NCBI GenBank assembly: GCA_036788835.1
Contig: DAIQMR010000007.1
Location: 24,020-88,019 of the forward strand
Direction of reading: 5' to 3'
Origin: JALCSJ01 sp036788835
GTDB taxonomy: Bacteria; Bacillota; Negativicutes; Acidaminococcales; Acidaminococcaceae
DNA: 64,000 nucleotides
Below the pieces are notes generated by a model that worked only from the letters and a program-made list of their open reading frames with translations, was not told where the DNA came from and did no database searches. Below are positions 7,933 through 16,358 of this stretch, in pieces; positions within the stretch are counted from its first letter, which is position 1, and the number at the start of each line of letters is the position of its first letter. The position numbers and the translations under genes were made by a program.

Positions 7933-9322
7933 AGAAATTGCTCAGGAAATTTTAAAAATAGTGGGGCCCGCCGGGAATGTTACCCAGGCCACAAATTGCA
8001 TGACCAGGCTGCGTATTCAGGTGGGAGCAGAAAAATTTACCAAAGAGGAACTACAAAAAGTCCCGGGAGTTCTGGGCGTCAATAAGCAGGGTGAAGAGTG
8101 GCAGATTGTGCTGGGGCCGGGGAAAGCAGGATTGGTAACTACTGAGTTCCAAAGCCTTTTGACCCGGCAAGGTTCTGAGCAGCAAGAGGAAGACGATACG
8201 GTGCTGCAGGATGCACCAGAAACAAACGAAGCAATAACGAAGGCACAAGTGGGAGATGGGAAAGTTCTTCATGCGGCAATACGTGAGAAAAATGCCACAC
8301 CCTTTAAACTTTTCCTGAAAAAGATTGCCAATATTTTTATGCCGTTAATTCCGGCTTTTATTGGCTGTGGGCTTATTATGGGATTGTTGAATATAGCCGT
8401 TAAATGGCAGCCGGCCTGGGGTGAGGAGTCGGTGGTCCAGATTTTGGCCATGGCCGGCAGTGCGGTTTTCTGGGGCATGAATCTATTCGTAGGTGTTAAT
8501 GCGGCCAAGGAATTTGGCGGTTCGCCCATTCTGGGCGGCGTACTGGGCGCTACTCTGGCCCATCCTTTGTTAAATAAGATTACCCTGTGGGGAGAACCTT
8601 TGGTCCCTGGTCGAGGCGGCATTATAGCAGTACTTTTGGTAGTAGCTTTTGCGGCTTGGCTGGAAAAGAAGCTTCATAAGATAATTCCGGAAATGCTGGA
8701 TTTATTTCTCACACCTCTTTTGGTGATTACCATAGCGGCTTTAGCAGGTGTTTTTGTTCTGCAGCCCATAGGAGGATATATTTCTGAGGGCATTGGCGCA
8801 GGGGCTACCATAGCCATTGGTAAAGGGGGAGCTGTTACAGGATTTATCCTGGGGGGCACGTTTTTGCCTTTGGTTATGTTAGGTGTCCATCAGGGTTTGA
8901 CCCCTATTCATGCGGAGCTCTTAAGCCGCTACGGAGTTACGATTTTACTGCCTATTTTGGCCATGGCGGGAGCCGGTCAGGTGGGAGCAGCTATAGCAGT
9001 ATATTTTAAGACAAAAAATCCCCGGGTGAAGAAAACCGTGGCTTCTGCCCTGCCGGTAGGCATTATGGGAGTGGGAGAGCCTTTGATTTACGGAGTGACC
9101 TTACCTTTGGGGAAGCCCTTTATCGGAGCCTGCATAGGCGGTGCCATAGGCGGCGCCATTCAGGCAGCAGGAATAGTGGGGGCTTCGGCCCTGGGCTTGT
9201 CCGGTTTGCCCCTGGCGGCTAGTACCGATAACATACCTGTGTATTTAACGGGTTTGGCGGCAGGCTATGCCGGTGGTTTTATTGCTACTTGGCTTTTAGG
9301 TTTTGAGGATCCGGAAAATTAA
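7922..9322 (+). CDS. murP: PTS enzyme IIBC, MurNAc-type (MurP-like)
   Basis: A 466-residue phosphotransferase permease. The N-terminal IIB domain has the phosphorylated Cys26 in TNCMTRLRI. A linker of about 50 residues rich in Glu and Gln follows, then the IIC domain with about ten membrane segments (GVHQGLTPIHAEL and GVGEPLIYGV motifs). There is no IIA domain, as expected for MurP, which borrows a IIA. Substrate assignment (MurNAc or a MurNAc disaccharide) comes from its position between murQ and mupG and is an inference. Confidence 0.88.
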   Translation: MTNKEIAQEILKIVGPAGNVTQATNCMTRLRIQVGAEKFTKEELQKVPGVLGVNKQGEEWQIVLGPGKAGLVTTEFQSLLTRQGSEQQEEDDTVLQDAPETNEAITKAQVGDGKVLHAAIREKNATPFKLFLKKIANIFMPLIPAFIGCGLIMGLLNIAVKWQPAWGEESVVQILAMAGSAVFWGMNLFVGVNAAKEFGGSPILGGVLGATLAHPLLNKITLWGEPLVPGRGGIIAVLLVVAFAAWLEKKLHKIIPEMLDLFLTPLLVITIAALAGVFVLQPIGGYISEGIGAGATIAIGKGGAVTGFILGGTFLPLVMLGVHQGLTPIHAELLSRYGVTILLPILAMAGAGQVGAAIAVYFKTKNPRVKKTVASALPVGIMGVGEPLIYGVTLPLGKPFIGACIGGAIGGAIQAAGIVGASALGLSGLPLAASTDNIPVYLTGLAAGYAGGFIATWLLGFEDPEN

Positions 9323-9334
9323 GGAGGAAAGATG

Positions 9335-10375
9335 ATGGCAAAAGGCATTGCCCTTTATCCGGGACTGGATAATTCGGCGGAAGAAAACATTAAATTAATC
9401 GAAAATGCAGCAGCATTAGGCTACAGAAAACTTTTCGTTTCCCTCCATATTCCGGAAACCAATAAGGAACAGCTGGAAAAAGAAATGGCCGGGTTATTGC
9501 GGCAGGCGGTAAAGTACCGGATGGAAGTGGTTGCGGATATCGGTCCTGATACACAGGATATGCAGGGCATTACTTCCTTGCGGCTAGACGATGGTTTCAG
9601 TCCGGAACAGGTGGGAAAATTACTGTCGTCCAATGGTAAGCGTAAAATAGTACTCAATGCTTCCACTGTTACAGAAGAATTTTTGCAGGAATTGCAAAAA
9701 TCCGGTGTTGATTTCCGGCGTATTACCGCTCTTCACAATTTTTATCCTCGGGAGAATACAGGCTTGTCTACAGGGTTTTTTGAGGGACAAAATTTTCTCT
9801 TGAGCAAGTATGGTATAAAAGCAGGGGCCTTTATTGCCAGTCAGGCAGGCCCCCGGGGTCCTCTTTATGCAGGTTTGCCTACTCTGGAAAGAACCAGGGA
9901 AATGGTATCGGGCCTGGCAGCAAGATATTTGGCTGTTTTGGGGGCGGAAGATATTTATTTTGGGGACGGGCGGCCCTCGGATCAAGAATTAAGGGAGGTA
10001 GCTGCAGTACAAGATGGCAGGGTGGTTTTAACCTTGCTAGGCGTTACCCGGCAGACTCGGCTACGGGAATTTTTGCAGAATACCTTTATGGTAAGACCGG
10101 AAGGGGCGGCAGATTTAATCCGAACAAGGGAAAGCCGCGTATTGCTTAAAGGACAGACCATCGAGCCCAGTGTCATGCAAATGCGGCCGGCGGGCACTGT
10201 GACCATCGACAATAAATATTTCGGCCGGTATCAGGGGGAACTGTCCATTGTCCGACGCTTACTGCCACCGGAATTCCGTACAACAGTAGTGGGCCATATT
10301 CCCAGGGAGGAACTCTTCCTGCTTCAATTCTTAAAACCGGGGAGCAAGTTTAAATTCCGAACGTTTGCGTTTTGA
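9335..10375 (+). CDS. mupG: DUF871 6-phospho-N-acetylmuramidase (MupG-like)
   Basis: A 346-residue DUF871 protein: an N-terminal TIM-barrel-like domain starting MAKGIALYPGLD, then a small C-terminal beta domain. In Staphylococcus aureus the DUF871 protein MupG hydrolyses MurNAc-6-P-GlcNAc delivered by MurP, upstream of MurQ. The same three families sit together here, which supports that role. The ATG at 9335 has better spacing to GGAGG (7 bases) than the ATG at 9332. No clear terminator is seen before purB. Confidence 0.85.
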   Translation: MAKGIALYPGLDNSAEENIKLIENAAALGYRKLFVSLHIPETNKEQLEKEMAGLLRQAVKYRMEVVADIGPDTQDMQGITSLRLDDGFSPEQVGKLLSSNGKRKIVLNASTVTEEFLQELQKSGVDFRRITALHNFYPRENTGLSTGFFEGQNFLLSKYGIKAGAFIASQAGPRGPLYAGLPTLERTREMVSGLAARYLAVLGAEDIYFGDGRPSDQELREVAAVQDGRVVLTLLGVTRQTRLREFLQNTFMVRPEGAADLIRTRESRVLLKGQTIEPSVMQMRPAGTVTIDNKYFGRYQGELSIVRRLLPPEFRTTVVGHIPREELFLLQFLKPGSKFKFRTFAF

Positions 10376-10482
10376 TGGTAAAAAATATTCGTAAGTATTG
10401 CGTACAATACAAGAAAATGTTAAAATATTGACTGGTTGTTGCCGGGCAATTAATCCGGCACACGAGAACAGGAGGCAATACT
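10376..10482 (+). promoter_or_regulatory. Putative purB leader
   Basis: A candidate -35 TTGACT (10428-10433) is followed 17 bases later by a weak TAATCC. Two small inverted repeats are visible: GTATTG-CGTA-CAATAC (10395-10410) and TGCCGG...CCGGCA (10440-10460). No purine riboswitch core is recognisable. GGAGG at 10471 sets the GTG start of purB. Confidence 0.35.
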
Positions 10483-11775
10483 GTGATTCCACGTTATACA
10501 AGCAAAGAAATGGGCGCTATTTGGACCGAAGAAAACGAGGACCGCACAATGATGCAGGTGGAAATTCTGGCCTGCGAAGCCATGAACAAGCTGGGCATCA
10601 TTCCCGATGAAGATTTAAAAAATATTCAAACTAAGTCTGACTTTGATTTGGACAGAGTCCATGAAATCGAAAAAGTTACTAACCACGATATTATTTCTCT
10701 TTTGACCGCTATCGGCGAGCACGTAGGGGAATCTTCCAAGTATATTCATAAAGGACTCACCAGCAGCGATGTTAAAGATACTGCTGTGGGAGTTATGATG
10801 AAGCAATCTGCGGAGCTGCTGCTGAAACTGGAAAAAGAACTTCGCGAAGTGCTGCGCAAACAAGCTGTTAAATACAGAAATACCATCTGTGTGGGACGTA
10901 CCCATGGCATTCATGCGGAGCCTACGATTTTTGGCCTGAAATTCCTCTTGTGGATGGATGAAACAGACAGAAATATTGAAAGACTGGAACTGGCCAAAAA
11001 ATATATTTCCATTGGCAAACTCAGTGGTGCAGTAGGGACTTATTCTAATATTAATCCTTTTGTAGAAGATTATGTCTGCAAGAAATTAGGTATAGATGCA
11101 GCTAAACTTTCTACCCAGGTAATTCAAAGAGACAGACATGCTTTCTATTTGAGCACTATCGCCGTGTGCGGTGCTTCCCTGGAAAAGATGGCCTTGGAAA
11201 TCCGCCACCTGCAAAGGACTGAAGTGCGGGAAGCAGAAGAGTATTTTGCTCCCGGCCAAAAGGGTTCTTCTGCCATGCCTCATAAACGGAATCCCATTAC
11301 CTGCGAAAAAATCTGCGGCTTGGCCAGAGTGCTGAGAGGCAATGCAGAAGCAGCTTTGGAGAATGTTGCTCTCTGGCATGAAAGAGATATTTCCCACTCT
11401 TCCGTAGAGCGGATTATCCTTCCGGATTCCACTATTTTGTTGGATCATATGCTGAGAAAGACTACAAACCTTTTGGATAAGCTGCTGGTTTATCCTGATG
11501 CCATGATTAAGGATTTGAATATAACAGGCGGCCTGATTTACAGTCCTAATGTACTTACTGCCTTGGTGACCAAGGGAGCAGCCAGGAACGATGCTTATGT
11601 CTGGGTTCAGAGAAACGCTATGGCTCGTTGGCTTAAGGGTGAGGACTTCAAAACTAACTTGGAAAATGATGCCGATATTAAGAAATATCTTAGCGATGAA
11701 GATATTGAAGCCTGCCTGGAACCAAAACACATGTTGAAGAATGTTGATATGATTTATGCCAGATTTGGTCTATAA
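10483..11775 (+). CDS. purB: Adenylosuccinate lyase
   Basis: A 430-residue fumarase-superfamily lyase that cleaves SAICAR and adenylosuccinate, releasing fumarate in purine synthesis. Motifs: GLTSSDVKDTA, GRTHGIHAEP and the signature GSSAMPHKRNP at about residue 263. The start is a GTG after GGAGG. Twelve bases separate it from purA, which makes the substrate of PurB's second reaction. Length and motifs are normal. Confidence 0.97.
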   Translation: MIPRYTSKEMGAIWTEENEDRTMMQVEILACEAMNKLGIIPDEDLKNIQTKSDFDLDRVHEIEKVTNHDIISLLTAIGEHVGESSKYIHKGLTSSDVKDTAVGVMMKQSAELLLKLEKELREVLRKQAVKYRNTICVGRTHGIHAEPTIFGLKFLLWMDETDRNIERLELAKKYISIGKLSGAVGTYSNINPFVEDYVCKKLGIDAAKLSTQVIQRDRHAFYLSTIAVCGASLEKMALEIRHLQRTEVREAEEYFAPGQKGSSAMPHKRNPITCEKICGLARVLRGNAEAALENVALWHERDISHSSVERIILPDSTILLDHMLRKTTNLLDKLLVYPDAMIKDLNITGGLIYSPNVLTALVTKGAARNDAYVWVQRNAMARWLKGEDFKTNLENDADIKKYLSDEDIEACLEPKHMLKNVDMIYARFGL

Positions 11776-11787
11776 GGAGATGCTCAT

Positions 11788-13077
11788 ATGCCATCAGTAG
11801 TAGTAATTGGCGCCCAGTGGGGCGACGAAGGAAAAGGCAAGATTGTAGATTATTTAGCACAAAAAGCCGACGGAGTAACAAGATATTCCGGCGGGTCCAA
11901 TGCGGGACACACTGTAGTGGTCAATGACGTGGCTTACAAACTGCGCCTTCTGCCCAGCGGTATTTTGTACAAAGACAAAACCTGCTTTTTAGGTAACGGC
12001 GTGGTTATTAACCCGCGTGTGGTACTTCAGGAAATTGCCGGCATGCACGAAAAGGGCATCGACACAAGCAATTTGCACATCAGCGACAGAGCCCATGTGG
12101 TGCTGCCCTATCATGAGATGTTGGACGGCCTGCAGGAAGCTGCTTTAGGCGACAGGAAGATTGGTACCACCGGCGGCGGCATTGGACCTTGCTATATGGA
12201 CAAAGCAGCCAGAGTAGGCATCAGAATGTGTGATTTCATTAATCCTGAGACTTTCGCCGAAAAATTAAAACGCAACTTGGAAGCCAAAAATACTTTGTTC
12301 ACTAAAGTATACGGTGCGAAGCCTTTGGATTACGATGCTATGCTGAAAGAATATTTAGGCTATGCAGACCAGCTCCGTCCCTACGTCAGCGATACAGCTG
12401 TAGCCTTGGGAGCATTATTGACCGGCGGCAAAAATGTTTTATTCGAAGGAGCCCAAGCTACCTATTTGGACATAGACTATGGTACATATCCCTACGTAAC
12501 CAGTTCCAACCCTACAGCCGGCAATGCAGCAACTGGCAGCGGCATAGGCCCCAGATTCATTGACCATGTGGTAGGAGTAGTAAAGGCCTATACTACCAGA
12601 GTAGGAGAAGGACCTTTTATTACCGAGCTTTTTGATAAAGACGGACCGGGGAATCATCTGAGAGAAAGAGGCCATGAGTATGGTACTGTTACAGGACGTC
12701 CCCGTCGCTGTGGCTGGCTTGATGCCTTCATGGTGAAGAATTCTGTGCGTATTAACAGTCTTGATTATATTGCGGTGACCCGTCTGGATATTTTGGACGA
12801 TATGCCTACTATCAAAATGTGCGTAGGCTATGAAATCGATGGGAAACAAATCAGCACCATTCCTGCGGATTTGCAAATCTTGGCTACAGCCAAACCTATT
12901 TATGAGGAGTACCAGGGCTGGATGACAGACACCAGTAAAACAAGGACCTACGAGGCCCTGCCTGCTGCGGCTAAAAAATACCTGGAAAGACTAAGTCAGG
13001 TAGCCGGAGTAAAGATGGGGATTGTTTCTGTAGGACCCAACAGAGCCCAGACTATTGTCTTAAAAGAATTATTTTAA
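11788..13077 (+). CDS. purA: Adenylosuccinate synthetase
   Basis: A 429-residue enzyme joining IMP and aspartate with GTP to form adenylosuccinate. It opens with PSVVVIGAQWGDEGKGKIVDYL, the family P-loop, and carries the family motif GNGVVINP and TVTGRPRRCGW. It is paired with purB. In Bacillus purA also lies near dnaB, so the order is consistent with an origin-proximal region. Confidence 0.98.
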   Translation: MPSVVVIGAQWGDEGKGKIVDYLAQKADGVTRYSGGSNAGHTVVVNDVAYKLRLLPSGILYKDKTCFLGNGVVINPRVVLQEIAGMHEKGIDTSNLHISDRAHVVLPYHEMLDGLQEAALGDRKIGTTGGGIGPCYMDKAARVGIRMCDFINPETFAEKLKRNLEAKNTLFTKVYGAKPLDYDAMLKEYLGYADQLRPYVSDTAVALGALLTGGKNVLFEGAQATYLDIDYGTYPYVTSSNPTAGNAATGSGIGPRFIDHVVGVVKAYTTRVGEGPFITELFDKDGPGNHLRERGHEYGTVTGRPRRCGWLDAFMVKNSVRINSLDYIAVTRLDILDDMPTIKMCVGYEIDGKQISTIPADLQILATAKPIYEEYQGWMTDTSKTRTYEALPAAAKKYLERLSQVAGVKMGIVSVGPNRAQTIVLKELF

Positions 13078-13100
13078 GCTAAAAATCGTTAGATAAATTC

Positions 13101-13130
13101 TTGACATTTATAGGCCGGTACTTGTATAAT
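13101..13130 (+). promoter_or_regulatory. Promoter of tRNA-Lys
   Basis: A consensus -35 TTGACA (13101-13106) and consensus -10 TATAAT (13125-13130) are 18 bases apart. The mature tRNA starts 17 bases downstream. Confidence 0.9.
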
Positions 13131-13147
13131 GGTGGAGTTGCAAAACC

Positions 13148-13223
13148 GATTCACTAGCTCAGTTGGTAGAGCACCTGATTTTTAATCAGGGTGTCCCGGG
13201 TTCGAATCCCGGGTGGATCACCA
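13148..13223 (+). tRNA. tRNA-Lys (anticodon TTT)
   Basis: A 76-nt cloverleaf with encoded CCA. The acceptor arms GATTCAC / GTGGATC pair with one G-T. The D arm is CTC/GAG, the anticodon arm CCTGA / TCAGG carries loop TTTTTAA, and the T arm is CCGGG / CCCGG. The anticodon TTT specifies lysine. A consensus promoter lies upstream and a terminator downstream, so it is a single-gene unit. Confidence 0.97.
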
Positions 13224-13236
13224 AATTTGTTGCTAA

Positions 13237-13276
13237 ATAACACTTTTACCCATAAGGGGAAAAGTGTTATTTTTTT
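13237..13276 (+). terminator. Terminator after tRNA-Lys
   Basis: The stem ATAACACTTTTACCC / GGGGAAAAGTGTTAT (one G-A mismatch at the loop side) is followed by TTTTTTT. Confidence 0.9.
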
Positions 13277-13305
13277 GAAAAATATGTGTTGTTAATTAAA
13301 AATAA

Positions 13306-13314
13306 TGTTATAAT
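13306..13314 (+). promoter_or_regulatory. Extended -10 promoter of the ompA-like gene
   Basis: TGTTATAAT matches the extended -10 form TGnTATAAT. No good -35 lies at 17 bases. The gene start is 42 bases downstream. Confidence 0.6.
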
Positions 13315-13355
13315 AAAGTATGCAATAAAGCTAAATATAATTGGGGGTGTTACGA

Positions 13356-14393
13356 ATGAACAAAAAATTATTAGCTTCTTTGGTTGTAGCCGGGATGTGC
13401 GTAACTGCAGTGGCAGGCGCCGCCCCTATGACAGATTTCCATGCGGGGGTAGGCCAATTGGACCTAGGTGCTTGGGACGTGAAAACTAATGTTGGGGATT
13501 ATGATTTTGGAACCCATTGGAATTTTGATGGTGGTTTGACCTATGGTCTGGCCGAAAAAATTGGTTTGGGCTATGAATATCATGGCTTAAAAGGCGGGGA
13601 TACTTTAAATATAACCGGGAACAATGTTGAAATGGATGGTAAAGAACATGAAGTAAATCTGTACTATACACTGGATCCTAAAGTAGCTGTTTTCGTAGGC
13701 TGGCATCGTATTTCCGATGAAGGGGGTTCTAATAACGTAGCTCAACTGGGCTTTGTTGGTAAAGCGCCTCTGGGCTCTGACAAATTTAATATTTACGGTA
13801 AAATTGCCGGTGGCACTAAGAGCACTTGGTTAGGCGAAGCAGGGTTAGCTTATACCTTTGCTAAAGATTTAGACTTTAATGTTGGCTATCGTTATTTACA
13901 AACCGATACTGATTCCGATGCTGGCAAAGCTAAATTCAAAGGCTTAATTATGGGCCTCAGCTATCGTTTCGGCGGCAAGAAAGCAGCCGCTGCTCCCGTA
14001 GCAGAACCTGTGGTTGAGACTCCTGCTGTTGCAGCACCGGCTCCTGTTGCGGCTGCCAACGATTACTATTTCAATAGCATTCACTTTGACTTCGATAAAG
14101 ATAATTTGAAGGCTGACCAAGTTCCTAATGCTGACAGCGTAGTTAACGCAGCTAAACAAACCGGTCATGTATTTAAACTGGTTGGTAATACCGACGGTAT
14201 CGGCACCAATGCTTACAATGATGATTTGTCTAAGCGCCGTGTTGACAGAGTGGCAGCTTATGTGAAGGATCATGGTGTTCCTGCTAATCAAATCGTTACC
14301 ATTTACAGAGGCAAGACTGATCCTGCCGCTACCAATGCTACCGATGCAGGCCGTGCTACTAACCGTCGTGTAGATGTTTGGGAACACAAATAA
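13356..14393 (+). CDS. OmpA-like outer-membrane protein
   Basis: A 345-residue outer-membrane protein. A signal peptide (about 1-22, cleaved near AGAAP) leads into an eight-strand-like beta-barrel (about 25-210) rich in alternating aromatic strands. An Ala/Pro/Val linker (about 211-240) and a C-terminal OmpA domain (about 243-345) with FNSIHFDFDKDNLK and NDDLSKRRVDRV, the peptidoglycan-binding region, follow. It should tie the outer membrane to the wall. The start is the ATG with GGGGGTG upstream. The barrel resembles the small protein at 19282-19890. Its presence indicates a diderm envelope. Confidence 0.88.
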   Translation: MNKKLLASLVVAGMCVTAVAGAAPMTDFHAGVGQLDLGAWDVKTNVGDYDFGTHWNFDGGLTYGLAEKIGLGYEYHGLKGGDTLNITGNNVEMDGKEHEVNLYYTLDPKVAVFVGWHRISDEGGSNNVAQLGFVGKAPLGSDKFNIYGKIAGGTKSTWLGEAGLAYTFAKDLDFNVGYRYLQTDTDSDAGKAKFKGLIMGLSYRFGGKKAAAAPVAEPVVETPAVAAPAPVAAANDYYFNSIHFDFDKDNLKADQVPNADSVVNAAKQTGHVFKLVGNTDGIGTNAYNDDLSKRRVDRVAAYVKDHGVPANQIVTIYRGKTDPAATNATDAGRATNRRVDVWEHK

Positions 14394-14434
14394 TAGTAAA
14401 AACGACAAGATTTAGCTGATGCTTCGTCAAAATT

Positions 14435-14495
14435 AAAGGCCCGAGAATGGGATGAACAGCGGTGTTCTATCCCGTCCACGGGTCTTTTCTTTTTC
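14435..14495 (+). terminator. Terminator after the ompA-like gene
   Basis: A long interrupted hairpin: outer arms AAAGGCCCG / CGGGTCTTT, inner arms GGGATGAACA / TGTTCTATCCC. It is followed by T-rich sequence. The gene on the other strand ends 40 bases further on, so it may serve both strands. Confidence 0.7.
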
Positions 14496-14533
14496 TTCGA
14501 CAAGAGTTCAGCTCAGTCGCACATTTTCACAGC

Positions 14534-15493
14534 TTATTCATGGGTGGCATCAGGCGGTACTTGAGGACCGGGGTGCATGGGGTTAAATTTAGGATTATGC
14601 CTGCCCATACCGTTTCTTGGTTCCGGACGGCCATGGACTTCTCCCTGGCAATTAGCAATAAGTTTAGTAACATTAGCCAAACGTTTATCAGCTTGCTTTT
14701 GGGTTAAAACACCATCTTTTACAGCCTTTTCCAAAAAGGTTTTTTCCGTGGACAAGCGTTCTGCTTTATAGGCATCGAAAACACCTAGTTTTTTGGCCAG
14801 TCCTGCACAGGTGAGCTTATTTTTGTAGGCTTCGGCGTAGAGGTCTTGAGGAGTTTTGCCGGTTAATTTGGCCAGAGTGTCAAAGGGCAGATGTCCATAC
14901 ATAGGATGCTCTCTGTAGGCCATGCCTTCGCAGCCTTGGGCGGTTGAACCATCCGGGTTGCAGCGTACAATCACATCTCCTTGGGGACCATCGCAAACAG
15001 GCCCTGTTTTGTGCAATATAGTTCTCATAGGACGCTTGGGCCGTTTGCCCTGTCTGGCTAGTTCCAGATTGTCGCCGACTATCTTGAGAGCATTGTCGGC
15101 CTTAGCACGGGTTATTCTACCCTCGGACACAGACCTGTCCAAGCGGGTTTTGGCCAGGGCCAGGCGTTTGGCTTTAAAAGCGGCGAATTTGCCGGCCTTG
15201 TCGGCATATTGAGCCGGATTAATCTTTTGGTCACGACATTCCAGAATAATGGCCTTTTCGTCTTTGCCGGTTAGTTCTGCCAGAGTATTAAAAGGACTGT
15301 TTTTCGGACGCTTGGGCCCATTGATTCTGTGGGGCCTGCCGGCGTCGGTGTTTTTAGCCTGAGTGCTGGCAGCTACCAAATCACGCATTTTATGAGGATT
15401 TTCCTCGGTAGCAGTTGTGGCTGCATAGGCTGTAGTCAGTCCTAAAGAAGCAACCACTGCAGCTGTTATAGCCAATCTCTTCATGTTTTTCAT
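14534..15493 (-). CDS. Secreted protein with two internal repeats, function unknown
   Basis: A 319-residue exported protein that I do not recognise as a named family. A signal peptide (about 1-25, ending AYAAT) precedes two ~75-residue repeats that align with each other: one starts FNTLAELTGKDEKAI and the other FDTLAKLTGKTPQDL. Each continues with a helical, Lys/Arg/Ala-rich segment ending in a NALKIV/KRLANV-like helix. Four Cys lie in or next to the linker and second repeat. The ends are basic and His/Pro/Asn-rich. The start is the ATG with GGAG 10 bases upstream. It resembles in style the helical DUF2680-type secreted proteins, but I cannot confirm this. Confidence 0.7.
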   Translation of the reverse strand: MKNMKRLAITAAVVASLGLTTAYAATTATEENPHKMRDLVAASTQAKNTDAGRPHRINGPKRPKNSPFNTLAELTGKDEKAIILECRDQKINPAQYADKAGKFAAFKAKRLALAKTRLDRSVSEGRITRAKADNALKIVGDNLELARQGKRPKRPMRTILHKTGPVCDGPQGDVIVRCNPDGSTAQGCEGMAYREHPMYGHLPFDTLAKLTGKTPQDLYAEAYKNKLTCAGLAKKLGVFDAYKAERLSTEKTFLEKAVKDGVLTQKQADKRLANVTKLIANCQGEVHGRPEPRNGMGRHNPKFNPMHPGPQVPPDATHE

Positions 15494-15605
15494 GTTTATC
15501 ACACTCCTGAATTGTTTTATTGGCTCTTGCCTATATTGTACAATAAATGAATATTATGTCAAAATCATGTTTTTTTGAAAAAAGTTTCACGAAATTTTCT
15601 AAAAA

Positions 15606-15633
15606 GGACAAAAAAGGCTAAATAATGTATAAT
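15606..15633 (+). promoter_or_regulatory. Promoter of the two-component operon
   Basis: A consensus -10 TATAAT lies at 15628-15633, with a poor -35-like GGACA 17 bases upstream. The response regulator ATG is 27 bases downstream. Confidence 0.5.
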
Positions 15634-15659
15634 AGATAATATGCAAAGGATGGGATGCT

Positions 15660-16358
15660 ATGGGAAAAATATTAATCGTAGACGATAACGAACAAATAAC
15701 CTCTATTTTGGCTACCTATGCCCAAAAAGAGGGAATGGAAACGATTATTGCCCTGGACGGAGAGGACGCCCTAGACCAGTTTTATCGTTACCAGACTGCT
15801 ATTCAGGTTATCTTGCTGGATGTTATGATGCCCAAAATGGATGGTTTCACAGTTTGTAAAACCATCAGGAAAACTTCCATGGTGCCAATTATTATGATAA
15901 CCGCCCGAGGAGAAGATTTCGATAAAATTATGGGGCTGGACATGGGTGCCGATGATTATATTGTTAAGCCTTTTTCTGCCAGGGAAGTTATGGCCAGAAT
16001 CCGAGCCCTGCTGCGCCGGATTCATTATCAGGAGACAGACGGGAAAGGGTATCAAATTGGCAATCTTACAATTAACATAGAAGATTATAAAGCTTTTATT
16101 GACCAGCAAGAGCTGCCATTGACAAAAAAAGAGATTGAGCTGCTTTGGACCTTTGCCAAAAACAAGAATAAAATTTTTAGCCGGGAAAATCTTCTGGACA
16201 GTATTTGGGGCTATGAATACGATGGGGACAGCCGCACGGTAGACTCCCACATTAAGAGGCTCAGGGCTAAACTGGACAAGTTTAAACATCCTGAATGGGA
16301 CATAGAAACCAAATGGGGTGTAGGCTATCGCTTTGAGGATAAAGGTCATGAAAAATAA
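15660..16358 (+). CDS. OmpR-family response regulator
   Basis: A 232-residue transcription regulator. The receiver domain (about 1-120) has the acidic pocket VDDN and the phospho-Asp in ILLDVMMPKMDG (about residue 53), Thr in MITARG and Lys in VKPFS. The C-terminal winged helix (about 130-230) shows LTKKEIELLW and DSRTVDSHIKRLRAKL. It overlaps the histidine kinase by 11 bases, its obvious partner. Signal and targets are not evident from sequence. Confidence 0.94.
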   Translation: MGKILIVDDNEQITSILATYAQKEGMETIIALDGEDALDQFYRYQTAIQVILLDVMMPKMDGFTVCKTIRKTSMVPIIMITARGEDFDKIMGLDMGADDYIVKPFSAREVMARIRALLRRIHYQETDGKGYQIGNLTINIEDYKAFIDQQELPLTKKEIELLWTFAKNKNKIFSRENLLDSIWGYEYDGDSRTVDSHIKRLRAKLDKFKHPEWDIETKWGVGYRFEDKGHEK

